The notes below the pieces were generated by a model. That model saw only the letters and a list, made by a program, of their open reading frames with translations. It was not told where the DNA came from and did not search any database. The position numbers were made by a program, and so were the translations under genes. Source: Paenibacillus sp. FSL R5-0623 (GTDB taxonomy: Bacteria; Bacillota; Bacilli; Paenibacillales; Paenibacillaceae). Taken from it: DNA of 64,000 bases. Where the stretch lies: the NCBI RefSeq assembly GCF_037974265.1, contig NZ_CP150233.1, positions 1,798,001 to 1,862,000 on the forward strand. Direction: 5' to 3'. Shown here in pieces: positions 26,481 to 34,714 of this stretch. Within the stretch, counting starts at the first letter, position 1; each line of letters begins with the position of its first letter.

Positions 26481-26645
26481 CGGAGAGGACAGAAATAACT
26501 TGAAGAAGCGAAGCGTTCGCCTAAAAGCTTTCTGAAAGAAAGCTGCATCGGAAGCATAAGCTTATCCCCGGATTTTCCCTTTTTAAGAAGGGAATCAAAA
26601 AAATCTGGGGATAACAGCGATCGGAAGGTTGTCCTGTCATCGGAG
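26481..26645. repeat. Interspersed intergenic repeat with internal hairpins
   Basis: The left part (26501-26522, TGAAGAAGCGAAGCGTTCGC...) recurs at 37233-37255 with one inserted base. The right part (26611-26640) recurs at 18511-18540 with 27 of 30 identities. Inside are a 7-bp hairpin (26526-26544) and a longer one whose arms TTATCCCCGGATTTT and AAATCTGGGGATAA (26562-26614) enclose CCCTT/AAGGG. The structure suggests a transcribed or mobile structured element. Confidence 0.65.
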
Positions 26646-26690
26646 TGTCAGTGTAAATACAATTCTAATTAGCTGAACTTATAGAGGTAG

Positions 26691-26854
26691 TTCAAAAAGT
26701 CCGCTTTTGATTACGAAGGATGCCTATCGGCATCATCAGCATCGAATATGGAATTCAGCCGAAATGTCCGTTGCTCACGTAGTTTTCCTACGCTCCGCTA
26801 CTCCATTTCTAGCTTCATCCCATCTTCTCGGTACTGAAAACCGGTCTTTTTGAA
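26691..26854. mobile_element. MITE-like element, 164 bp
   Basis: Inverted ends TTCAAAAAGTCCG (26691-26703) and CGGTCTTTTTGAA (26842-26854) match at 12 of 13 positions. The interior has no ORF and contains small palindromes, GATGCC-TATC-GGCATC and CGTAG-TTTTC-CTACG. This is the profile of a non-autonomous miniature inverted-repeat element. I believe very similar sequences recur in Paenibacillus genomes, but this is from memory. No clear target duplication is visible. Confidence 0.6.
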
Positions 26855-26898
26855 TACGAACTTATTATCAGTCAGATGAACAGAAAGAGGTTGGGGAA

Positions 26899-27900
26899 AT
26901 GCAACTTAGAAGAGTTAGGATCGCAGGAACAGGGAAGTACCTGCCTGAACAGGAAGTCACCGATGAGGAACTGGATCGCCGCTTGGGCGTGCCTGAAGGA
27001 TGGGTCAGCAAAGCCACAGGCGTAGGTGTACGCCATTATGCTTCGGGTGAAGAAACCTCCTCTTTCATGGGCGCGCGTGCTGCGGAAGCTGCACTGGCGG
27101 ATGCAGGACTTCAATTCGGGGATATCGACTGTCTGGTGTGTACCAGTGGCACGAAGGAACAACCGTTGCCAAGTACGGCGGTGTTTATCCAGCAGGCCAT
27201 GGGGCAGCAAGATTCAGGCGTACCTGCCTTTGATATGGATGCAACCTGCCTGAGTTTCCTGAACGGACTCGATGTGATCTCCTATATGGTAGATGCCGGA
27301 CGTTACCGGCGAGTACTGCTCGTAGCCACCGAGATTGCCTCAGCTGGACTGAATTGGTCGGATAAAGAAAGTGCGGCCCTGTTCGGAGATGGAGCGGCCG
27401 CTGTTATTATTGAGCGTTCGCCTGAAGGGTCCTCCTCTCAGATCGTCCATGCTTCCCTTCGAACCTACAGCCGAGGTGCTCGCTTCTCCGAGATTGCAGG
27501 TGGAGGTACACGGATGCATGCTTCGAATTATAAGGCAGATCAGCCTGAGCCCTATCTTTTTCATATGGATGGACAGGCCATCTTCCGCATGGCTTCCAGA
27601 CTTCTGCCCGGATTTATCGGCGATATATTGCAGGCGACGGGGAATCAGATGGAGGATTTCCAATTGGTTATTCCCCATCAGGGGAGTGCGATGGCGATGA
27701 GACTGATTCGCAAGAAGCTGGGCATTGCTGAAGATCGATTTATGGATATCACACGAAATCACGGCAATACAATTGCGGCATCGATCCCGATGGGGCTACA
27801 TGAAGCGATTAAGCAGCAGAGAATCCAGCGGGGGGATCGGGTGCTGATGATTGGCACGGCCGCCGGATTATCATTGGGAGGACTCATTTTTGACTATTAG
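26899..27900 (+). CDS. Beta-ketoacyl synthase III (FabH/OleA-like)
   Basis: 333 residues, thiolase fold. The catalytic triad is visible: Cys117 in DATCLSF, His260 in IPHQGS, and Asn290 in HGNTIAASIP; the His-Asn distance of 30 equals that of FabH. The N-terminal RVRIAGTGKYLPEQ and VSKATGV..RH are also typical. It heads an operon of non-fatty-acid enzymes rather than standing with fab genes. It therefore probably condenses an acyl-CoA or acyl-ACP as the first step of a specialised pathway, as OleA does. Whether it performs a Claisen condensation of two acyl chains or uses malonyl-ACP cannot be read from the sequence. Confidence 0.9.
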   Translation: MQLRRVRIAGTGKYLPEQEVTDEELDRRLGVPEGWVSKATGVGVRHYASGEETSSFMGARAAEAALADAGLQFGDIDCLVCTSGTKEQPLPSTAVFIQQAMGQQDSGVPAFDMDATCLSFLNGLDVISYMVDAGRYRRVLLVATEIASAGLNWSDKESAALFGDGAAAVIIERSPEGSSSQIVHASLRTYSRGARFSEIAGGGTRMHASNYKADQPEPYLFHMDGQAIFRMASRLLPGFIGDILQATGNQMEDFQLVIPHQGSAMAMRLIRKKLGIAEDRFMDITRNHGNTIAASIPMGLHEAIKQQRIQRGDRVLMIGTAAGLSLGGLIFDY

Positions 27901-29182
27901 ATCTGGGGAAACCGGACATCGTACATCTGCTTCCCTCCGTGTGCTGCTTACAGGCGGAAGGGCTCCCGTAACGCTCGATCTGGCACGCATGCTTCATCGG
28001 GCAGGCCATCGGGTCTATGTTGCGGAGAGTGCCGTACGGCATCTGACCAGATTATCTCGTGCAGTGGAACAGTGTGCTGTGGTCCCATCGCCACGTCATG
28101 AGACACATGCTTATCTGGCGGAGCTGGAACGGTTGGCACAGGATTGGCAGATTGACCTGTTGATTCCGATGTGTGAAGAAGTCTTCTATGTTGCTCAAGG
28201 GGCAGACAGACTGCGTGCATATTGCCGTGTTCTGGTTTCTACACTGGAGCAGCTGCATGAGCTGCATCATAAATATAACTTTATCCAGCTTGCAGGGGCA
28301 CTCGGTCTTTCGGTTCCAGATACACGCCTGATCAACAGTCGGCAGGAATGGATGGAAGCTCAGTCTGTTCTGGGAAAAGTAGGAGATTGGGTGTGGAAAC
28401 CGGTGTATTCCCGCTTCGCAGCCAAAGTTCGCATGCCAACACTCATGACCGATAACGCTGGGGTAGGGACGGATCAGGAAAGAAACGGAAGCAAAAAGAA
28501 ACGTCGACATTTCCGTAACGATCCTCCGGACGAGGTAGCATTATCATCTGTTTCACCTTGGGTTGCACAGGCATACATTCCCGGTCAGATGTTATGTACA
28601 TACAGCATAGCGCATGAAGGACAACTGGTTGCACATGCCACTTACGACAGCCACTATCGTACAGGTAGCGTGGGAGCCAGTGTTTTTTTTGAACAGGTGG
28701 AACATGAAGGTGCCCTTGCGTGGGTGAGACAATTTGTTGGGGCAACGGGTTTTAGTGGACAGATTGGGTTTGATTTTATAGAAGGTTCGGATGGGCAGGT
28801 ATACGCAATTGAGTGTAATCCGAGGGCAACGAGTGGGATTCATCTGTTTCACCCTGGAGATGACTTGGTGCGTGCACTGACTGAACCGGAGACGTTGATA
28901 AAAGAAAGAAAAATGATCACGCCCGCACGGAGCAGCAAAGCCATGCTCATGCTTCCCATGCTGGGAAGCGGGGTGCAGCAGATCTTTGGCAAAGGGAAGC
29001 TCCGTGCATGGATATCTGCGTGGCGTGGAACCAGGGATGTGGTCTATGTAGGGCAGGATATCCAGCCTGTATTTGAACAATTCGGAGTGGTGCTAGCCGC
29101 ATGGCGTCTGGCAAGATCGCAGAAGTGCTCGCTGACTGAAGCTTTGACTCATGACATAGAATGGAACGGTGAACAACAATGA
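27890..29182 (+). CDS. ATP-grasp ligase
   Basis: 430 residues. The TTG at 27890 lies eight bases after GGGAGG and overlaps the KAS III stop by 11 bases; a TTG at 27851 has no site. A pre-ATP-grasp domain (LLTGGRAPVTLDLARML, then IDLLIPMCEEVFYV) is followed by the ATP-grasp core, with VWKPVYSRF, QAYIPGQMLCTYS, IGFDFIEG and AIECNPRATSG. Asp295, Glu308 and Asn310 are likely magnesium ligands. A basic, low-complexity insertion (about residues 188-215, with GSKKKRRHFR) interrupts the core. It should form an amide or ester bond through an acyl-phosphate; the substrates are unknown. Confidence 0.88.
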   Translation: MTIRSGETGHRTSASLRVLLTGGRAPVTLDLARMLHRAGHRVYVAESAVRHLTRLSRAVEQCAVVPSPRHETHAYLAELERLAQDWQIDLLIPMCEEVFYVAQGADRLRAYCRVLVSTLEQLHELHHKYNFIQLAGALGLSVPDTRLINSRQEWMEAQSVLGKVGDWVWKPVYSRFAAKVRMPTLMTDNAGVGTDQERNGSKKKRRHFRNDPPDEVALSSVSPWVAQAYIPGQMLCTYSIAHEGQLVAHATYDSHYRTGSVGASVFFEQVEHEGALAWVRQFVGATGFSGQIGFDFIEGSDGQVYAIECNPRATSGIHLFHPGDDLVRALTEPETLIKERKMITPARSSKAMLMLPMLGSGVQQIFGKGKLRAWISAWRGTRDVVYVGQDIQPVFEQFGVVLAAWRLARSQKCSLTEALTHDIEWNGEQQ

Positions 29183-30174
29183 ATAGAGCATTGGTTACAG
29201 GTGCTACGGGATGTCTGGGTAGGCACCTCGCGATACGACTTGCCAAAGAGGGCTGGGAAGTAACTGGCATGGGACGACAGCCGAAGGTTGGTGCAGCACT
29301 TGAATCAGCAGGAATTCGATTCCTGAGTGGAGATATACGGGATGAGGGAGTAGTAAACGAAGCGTGTGCAGGACAGGATATGGTGTTTCACTGTGCGGCA
29401 CTATCATCGCCATGGGGTAAATATCGTGACTTTTATAGCAGTAATGTAGAAGGCACACAAAACCTCATGGATGGCTGCCTGCATAATAAAGTACAGCGAT
29501 TCATACATGTCTCGACTCCAAGTATATATTTTAACTACATACCACGATATAACGTACATGAGAATGACCCGTTGCCATCCAAACCAGCCAATCATTATGC
29601 AGCCACGAAGCTTCTCGCTGAGCAGGTTGTAATGGAGGGGCATGCGAAGGGGCTTCCGTCGATCATCATTCGACCACGAGCTATCTTTGGTCCGTATGAT
29701 CAGACGTTATTTCCCAGAATTGTTGCAGCGAATGCGAAGTCGGGGGTGCCCATGATCGGTGATGGACAGGCATTAATCGATCTGACATGTGTGGATAATG
29801 TGGTGGATGCCCTATTATTGTGCCGCGATGCCTCTACAGAAGCACTTGGTAGAGCCTACAATATCTCCAATGGCGATCCAAGGGCGTTCAGTGAGTTGGT
29901 GAGCAGCCTGTTTGGCATGCTGGATATGCCCTTGCGTTGTCGAAACATTCCTTATCGGATGGCATATGGTGTGGCAGCGTTGCTAGAGCGAGTTCATGGC
30001 TATATTCCTGCGTTGGGTGAACCTGCGTTGACACGGTATACAGTCGGCTCCTTATCTATTCCACAGACATTGGATATTACGGATGCAAGGGAGCAATTGG
30101 GGTACGTCCCTCAGGTGTCCATTGAAGAGGGATTACAACAATTTGCAGACTGGTGGAGGGCAGAATCATGCTGA
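29179..30174 (+). CDS. NAD(P)-dependent epimerase/3beta-HSD-type reductase (OleD-like)
   Basis: 331 residues. The start overlaps the preceding stop (ATGA). The Rossmann motif TGATGCLGRHL is at residues 7-17, followed by GDIRD, VFHCAALSSPWG and the catalytic YAATK. IRPRAIFGPYD and LIDLTCVDNVVDALL are typical of the 3beta-hydroxysteroid dehydrogenase branch of extended SDRs, which includes OleD. OleD reduces the 2-alkyl-3-ketoacid made by OleA. By position, this protein may reduce the ketone formed by the KAS III product. The analogy is inference from family and order. Confidence 0.9.
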   Translation: MNRALVTGATGCLGRHLAIRLAKEGWEVTGMGRQPKVGAALESAGIRFLSGDIRDEGVVNEACAGQDMVFHCAALSSPWGKYRDFYSSNVEGTQNLMDGCLHNKVQRFIHVSTPSIYFNYIPRYNVHENDPLPSKPANHYAATKLLAEQVVMEGHAKGLPSIIIRPRAIFGPYDQTLFPRIVAANAKSGVPMIGDGQALIDLTCVDNVVDALLLCRDASTEALGRAYNISNGDPRAFSELVSSLFGMLDMPLRCRNIPYRMAYGVAALLERVHGYIPALGEPALTRYTVGSLSIPQTLDITDAREQLGYVPQVSIEEGLQQFADWWRAESC

Positions 30175-31028
30175 CGACAACTCCAGTAGAACTATATTTG
30201 GGTGCGGCGGGTTACTGTACACATCCAGAGTTTCTGACGATGCGCGGTGGTCGGTTGAGCCCAGTGCCTTTCCCGGCAGGATTTGCCTGCATCATTCATC
30301 CCGTACATGGACCGATCCTGCTGGATACGGGATATAGTTCCCGCTTTTTTGAGGAAACGGCTCATTTGCCTAACGCACTGTATCGTCATATTACACCTGT
30401 GGTCTATCGTGAAGAGGATAGTGCCGTTCATTTTTTGGCTGGAATCGGACTGAAAGCTTCGGATATTCGATATATCATTCTCTCACATTTTCACGGTGAT
30501 CATATCGCGGGTGTACGAGATTTCCCGGAGGCACAATTCATCTATCTGCCAAGAGCTTATGATGCTGTGCGCTCACTCGGTTCAATTGCGGCTGTGAAGG
30601 CAGGTTTTCTTGCGGGGCTGTTGCCCGAGGATTTTATGGCCAGATCATGGCCTGTTACGCGTCAGCCTGAGCGATGGACGAGAGCGGGGAAAGAGTTCCC
30701 TTTTGATGAAGTCTATGACATCTTTGGCGATGGCAGTCTGCTGGGGGTGGATGTATCCGGTCATGCGGAAGGCATGATGGGACTCCTGCTGCGTACAGAA
30801 GAACATGACTATTTTCTGTGCGCGGACGCGGTGTGGTCGAGTCGGGCTTTTCGTGAACAGCGCAGACCGAATATTCTTGCTGGAATCATTATGTCGAATC
30901 GACAGGAATACCACCGTAATTTTGACAAGCTGGTTCAGCTGCATCAGCAATTCCCCCACATTCGGATTGTGCCGAGTCATTGTCGAGATGTACTGGACGC
31001 TTGGGGTGCAGGAGGGCTGAAACGATGA
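30168..31028 (+). CDS. Metallo-beta-lactamase fold hydrolase
   Basis: 286 residues from the ATG at 30168, seven bases after GGAGGG and overlapping the reductase stop by seven bases. The metal motif H107-F-H109-G-D111-H112 is intact. Later ligands are visible in VSGHAEGMMG and CADAVWSS. The layout resembles lactonases of the AHL-lactonase branch more than RNA-processing members. In the operon it might hydrolyse a thioester or a beta-lactone. It would stand where the OleB hydrolase stands in olefin clusters, but it belongs to a different fold. Confidence 0.87.
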   Translation: MLTTTPVELYLGAAGYCTHPEFLTMRGGRLSPVPFPAGFACIIHPVHGPILLDTGYSSRFFEETAHLPNALYRHITPVVYREEDSAVHFLAGIGLKASDIRYIILSHFHGDHIAGVRDFPEAQFIYLPRAYDAVRSLGSIAAVKAGFLAGLLPEDFMARSWPVTRQPERWTRAGKEFPFDEVYDIFGDGSLLGVDVSGHAEGMMGLLLRTEEHDYFLCADAVWSSRAFREQRRPNILAGIIMSNRQEYHRNFDKLVQLHQQFPHIRIVPSHCRDVLDAWGAGGLKR

Positions 31029-32353
31029 GCAATACCTTTCGTATTGTGGTTCATTATGCTCTCGCACGTGGGCTGCGAACATGGAAAACGCGAGAACAAC
31101 TGGAGCGCTGGCAAGAGCGCAGGGTTATTCGGCATGTCCATCAGGTCCGTGCCCGATCTCCGTTTTACCGGAAGTGGTGGGGTGACGTGGACGCATCCGA
31201 CTGGAGAAGATTTCGGTTGATTGACAAATCGATCATGATGGAACATTTCGATACACTGAACACGGTGGGCATTACCAAAGTTGAAGCGCTGGCTCTTGCA
31301 GGTGAAAGTGAAGAAACACGTGATTTCAAACCTTCCATTCAAGGCGTGACGGTTGGACTGTCTTCGGGCACGTCAGGGAACCGGGGGATATTTCTGGTGA
31401 GTGATCGGGAGCAGGATGCGTGGACGGGTACGGTGCTGGCCAAGTTGCTGCCTGGTGGACTGTGGAAACCTGCGAAGATTGCGTTTTTCCTGCGGGCCAA
31501 CAGTAATCTGTATGAATCGGTGCAGCGTGGCAAATTGCAGTTTCAGTACTTTGATCTGCTGGAACGTGTGGAGACCTTGGTGAATCGGCTGGAAACCTAC
31601 CAACCTACTGTATGGGTAGCTCCTCCATCCATGCTGCGTCTGTTGGCGGACGCCTATGTGGCAGGCCACCTGACCGCTGTACCGGATAAAATCATCTCGG
31701 TTGCCGAGGTGCTGGACCCCCTGGATCGCAAGGTGCTGGAGCAGGTCTTCGGACAGACTGTTCATCAAGTCTATCAATGTACAGAAGGATTTCTAGGTGC
31801 GACCTGTCGCTACGGCACACTGCATTTGAATGAAGACATCGTGCATATTGAAAAAGAGTACATTGATCCAGCCACCCGGCGGTTTGTGCCCATTATTACG
31901 GACTTCTCCAGAACATCACAGCCGATTATCCGATATCGGTTGAATGATATTCTGACCGAGTCGGCGCTGCCATGTGCCTGTGGTTCCCCGTTTACTGCCA
32001 TTGAGCGGATTGAAGGCCGCTGTGATGACACGCTTTATTTTACACAACTACATACGGGTGAGTCGGTACCTGTCTTTCCAGATTTCGTTACCCGCTCGGT
32101 CATTGCGGCTTCGCCGGATATTGAACATTATCGTGTGGTGCAGCAAGGGGACGGAACAATGGAAGTATCTCTTCGGCTTGGCGGGAGCGCGGTGCTGGAG
32201 CAGGTCGAGACGGATGTACGGGGTGAACTGATGAAGCTGGGAGAGCGGCTTGAATGCACATTACCTGAGATCCGATTTGTACCGTATACGTTTGAACAGG
32301 GACTTACGAAGCTGCGTAGGGTGGAGAGACGGCATAATGAAGTGGCGGATTAA
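31025..32353 (+). CDS. PaaK/F390-synthetase-type adenylate-forming enzyme
   Basis: 442 residues. The ATG at 31025 overlaps the MBL stop (ATGA); an earlier GTG at 30980 lies inside the MBL gene and lacks a site. The P-loop-like GLSSGTSGNRG (near residue 118), then YQCTEGFLG and IIRYRLNDI are the motifs of the PaaK / coenzyme F390 synthetase group. A CACG cysteine pair follows. The enzyme should activate a carboxylate as adenylate, with CoA, an amine or an internal hydroxyl as acceptor. In the operon it could activate a beta-hydroxy acid, the step done by OleC in olefin biosynthesis. The acceptor is unknown. Confidence 0.85.
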   Translation: MSNTFRIVVHYALARGLRTWKTREQLERWQERRVIRHVHQVRARSPFYRKWWGDVDASDWRRFRLIDKSIMMEHFDTLNTVGITKVEALALAGESEETRDFKPSIQGVTVGLSSGTSGNRGIFLVSDREQDAWTGTVLAKLLPGGLWKPAKIAFFLRANSNLYESVQRGKLQFQYFDLLERVETLVNRLETYQPTVWVAPPSMLRLLADAYVAGHLTAVPDKIISVAEVLDPLDRKVLEQVFGQTVHQVYQCTEGFLGATCRYGTLHLNEDIVHIEKEYIDPATRRFVPIITDFSRTSQPIIRYRLNDILTESALPCACGSPFTAIERIEGRCDDTLYFTQLHTGESVPVFPDFVTRSVIAASPDIEHYRVVQQGDGTMEVSLRLGGSAVLEQVETDVRGELMKLGERLECTLPEIRFVPYTFEQGLTKLRRVERRHNEVAD

Positions 32354-32422
32354 GCAGCAGGGGCCGTGCAGTATAGGTAGGAACGGGAAGTAAGTAATTT
32401 ACCGAGGAAAGAAGGACACACC

Positions 32423-33343
32423 GTGACAGCAGATGAACACTTAACAGAGGACGGGCAGGGACGCATTAACACGGGTCATGATGCAGTGAAGAAGACAAAG
32501 GAGAGAGCGAACACCCCGGTGGCCTTAATTACGGGTACATCCAGTGGTTTTGGTATGCTTACCGCAATCACCCTTGCCAAGCAGGGGTATCGCGTTGTTG
32601 CTACAATGCGTGATCTGAGTCGAAGAGAAGAATTGGTGAAACTGGCTGAACAGGCGGGGTTAGCTGAACGTTTGCAATATGTGCAACTGGATGTGACCGA
32701 TGCTGAATCGGTGCAGGAAGCTGTGGGGTCCGTACTTCTTAATAATGGCCGAATCGACATGCTGGTGAACAATGCAGGATTTGCGGTGGGCGGGTTCATT
32801 GAGGAAGTATTGATGGAGGATTGGCGGCGCCAGATGGAAACGAATCTATTTGGATTAATCGCCGTGACACGTGCGGTCCTGCCTGTAATGCGTGAACAGA
32901 AGCAGGGGTTGATTATTAACTTGTCCAGCGTAAGTGGGTTGTCCGGTTTTCCGGGGTATGCGCCCTATGCTGCCTCCAAATTCGCTGTGGAGGGATTCAC
33001 GGAAAGTCTGCGACATGAGATGTCTTCGTTTGGCGTTCGCGTGGTATTGGTAGAACCAGGTGCTTATCGCACGCCGATCTGGAATAAAGGTTTGGGTGAG
33101 ATTCACAGAAACGAGGACTCTCCATATAAACATAAGCTGGATGCGGTTCTTCGTTATTCCCAACATGCAAGCGAGACAGCGCCTGATCCACAGGAAGTGG
33201 CAGATCTGATCGGCCGAATTGCGCGGATACGTGCACCAAGACTTCGATATGCGCTCGGAAAGGGTTCGCGTGTGCTGATCATAGGCAAAGCGGTGCTACC
33301 CTGGAAGTGGCTGGAGAGGATTATCGCCCGTGGTTTAAAATAG
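32423..33343 (+). CDS. Short-chain dehydrogenase/reductase
   Basis: 306 residues. GTG start at 32423 with AAGGA six bases before. After a 28-residue hydrophilic N-terminus come the SDR marks: TGTSSGFG for cofactor binding, NNAG, the catalytic Ser in NLSSVSG, and YAASK. Length and the C-terminal basic region agree with classical SDRs that act on lipids or retinoid-like alcohols. A gap of 69 bases separates it from the adenylating enzyme, so it is the only member of the cluster not overlapping its neighbour. It may add a second reduction, but could also be independent. Confidence 0.88.
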   Translation: MTADEHLTEDGQGRINTGHDAVKKTKERANTPVALITGTSSGFGMLTAITLAKQGYRVVATMRDLSRREELVKLAEQAGLAERLQYVQLDVTDAESVQEAVGSVLLNNGRIDMLVNNAGFAVGGFIEEVLMEDWRRQMETNLFGLIAVTRAVLPVMREQKQGLIINLSSVSGLSGFPGYAPYAASKFAVEGFTESLRHEMSSFGVRVVLVEPGAYRTPIWNKGLGEIHRNEDSPYKHKLDAVLRYSQHASETAPDPQEVADLIGRIARIRAPRLRYALGKGSRVLIIGKAVLPWKWLERIIARGLK

Positions 33344-33394
33344 AGATTAGGCAGTAGCTAAAATTGTACAGTTTTCAGACGGGAGGGGTTAGTC

Positions 33395-33541
33395 ATATTT
33401 GAACTCATCGTCATTATTTTACTTCTTGCGATTGTGGGTCTGCTCTTTCATATCAATAGCAAGCTACCAGCGCGTGACCGGGTGAAGGAAGCAATGGAAC
33501 GGGATCGGAATCAGAAACATAATCAGAATGCTCCAAATTAA
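33395..33541 (+). CDS. Small single-span membrane protein, non-standard start
   Basis: 48 codons reading IFELIVIILLLAIVGLL, then HINSKLPARD and a hydrophilic tail RVKEAMERDRNQ. One membrane segment is clear. GGGAGGGG at 33381-33388 is ideally spaced for initiation at 33395, but the codon there is ATA. No ATG, GTG or TTG lies in this frame near the site. Either initiation at ATA occurs, or the start codon has been lost. It sits between the SDR and DJ-1 genes. Confidence 0.45.
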   Translation: MFELIVIILLLAIVGLLFHINSKLPARDRVKEAMERDRNQKHNQNAPN

Positions 33542-33557
33542 AACGCGGAGGTTACCA

Positions 33558-34139
33558 ATGAAAATGGCATTCGTTTTGTTTGATGGACTGACTTTTCTTG
33601 ATTTTGCAGGGTTTTATGATGTGGTCAATCGGTTGAATTTCTTTGAACCTACCAAAGGAACGACGTGGGAAACTTGTGCAATGACAGATCAGGTCACGGA
33701 TGAGTCTGGTCTAACGTTGAAGGTGGATCGAGTGAAGCCTGACCTATCGGAATATGATCTCGTGTTTATCCCCGGAGGCATGGGAACGCGCAAGCTTCGA
33801 TATGACGAGGCCTTTGTAGGTTGGCTGAAACAGGCTGAGTCTGTGCCTTTGAAGGTTTCGGTGTGCACAGGCTCTCTGCTGCTGGGTGCAGCTGGTTTTT
33901 TATCTGGCAAAAAAGCAACAACACATCCCCGTGCATATAATTTGCTTGAGCCATATGTCACTGAGGTGATTCAGAAGCGGATTGTAAAAGATGGAAATGT
34001 AATTACTGCCGGTGGTGTAGCTACATCTATTGATCTGGGGATTTATGTTGTTGGGTTGCTTGCAGGACAGGAAGCGGCAGCGAATGTAAAACTTCAGATC
34101 GATTATCCTTATGAGATGCAGGGAGTGGTCGAAGAATGA
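33558..34139 (+). CDS. DJ-1/PfpI family protein
   Basis: 193 residues from the ATG at 33558, eight bases after GCGGAGG; the ATG at 33528 lacks a site. The family features are FVLFDGLTFLDFAGFYD at the N-terminus, VFIPGGMGTRKL, and the nucleophile elbow VCTGSLLLG with the conserved Cys. It belongs to the intracellular group of DJ-1/ThiJ proteins, which includes isonitrile hydratase and glyoxalase-like members; the reaction here is unknown. It begins a run of three overlapping genes. Confidence 0.9.
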   Translation: MKMAFVLFDGLTFLDFAGFYDVVNRLNFFEPTKGTTWETCAMTDQVTDESGLTLKVDRVKPDLSEYDLVFIPGGMGTRKLRYDEAFVGWLKQAESVPLKVSVCTGSLLLGAAGFLSGKKATTHPRAYNLLEPYVTEVIQKRIVKDGNVITAGGVATSIDLGIYVVGLLAGQEAAANVKLQIDYPYEMQGVVEE

Positions 34140-34714
34140 ATGAAGGCCGAAAGCAAGAGACCTATACCATTCGCAATATTCAGCGGGATGAAGCAGACCT
34201 CTACTGGCCTTTGCGACTGGAAGCACTGAAAACACATCCTGAAGCCTTCGGGGCTTCGTTCGAGTTGTCCATCCAACTCCCCATGAGTGAAGTGCAGGAG
34301 CGCATACATAATGAACCGGATGATTATATTCTGGGAGCATACACAACAGAAGGAACACTGGCGGGAATGATGGGTTTCAAAAGGGAACATGGCCTAAAGC
34401 TCAGGCACAAAGGCATGATCTGGGGCGTCTATGTTGCTCCGCCATATCGGGGAAGTGGGCTGGCTTCGCGTTTGCTCCGCGAGGTGCTGGATCGGGGAAG
34501 ACATCTGGAAGGTATCAAGCAGATTAATCTGAGTGTAGTGACAACAAATGAATCAGCCCGACGTTTATACGAGCGATATGGATTTGAAGTTTATGGCATC
34601 GAGCGTAACGCACTGGAAGTCCATGGTCAGGGATATGATGAGGCGCATATGAATTACTTTTATACGGAGCATTCAACATTGAATGAAAATATCACAGCAG
34701 GAGGGGTTCTATGA
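34136..34714 (+). CDS. GNAT family N-acetyltransferase
   Basis: 192 residues, start overlapping the DJ-1 stop (ATGA). Acetyl-CoA binding motif A is clear: MIWGVYVAPPYRGSGLASRLL, with the RGSGLA pyrophosphate loop. Motif B follows with INLSVVTTNESARRLYERYGF. This resembles acetyltransferases acting on amino acids or small amines, but the substrate cannot be assigned. Its stop overlaps the kinase-like gene. Confidence 0.9.
   Translation: MNEGRKQETYTIRNIQRDEADLYWPLRLEALKTHPEAFGASFELSIQLPMSEVQERIHNEPDDYILGAYTTEGTLAGMMGFKREHGLKLRHKGMIWGVYVAPPYRGSGLASRLLREVLDRGRHLEGIKQINLSVVTTNESARRLYERYGFEVYGIERNALEVHGQGYDEAHMNYFYTEHSTLNENITAGGVL

Larger units (their letters stand above)
26396..26898. other. Gene-free region with terminator and two repeat elements
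   Basis: Contains the terminator of the preceding gene, an interspersed repeat with two hairpins (26481-26645), and a MITE-like element (26691-26854). The KAS III gene begins 44 bases after the element, so its promoter must lie in or beside these repeats. I could not pick a convincing one. Confidence 0.6.

Noticed and set aside
26899..32353. Reading the operon as a complete oleABCD olefin cluster
   Set aside because: There is no OleB alpha/beta hydrolase, the ligase is of the PaaK/F390 type rather than OleC, and an ATP-grasp enzyme is present. Only a partial analogy is justified.
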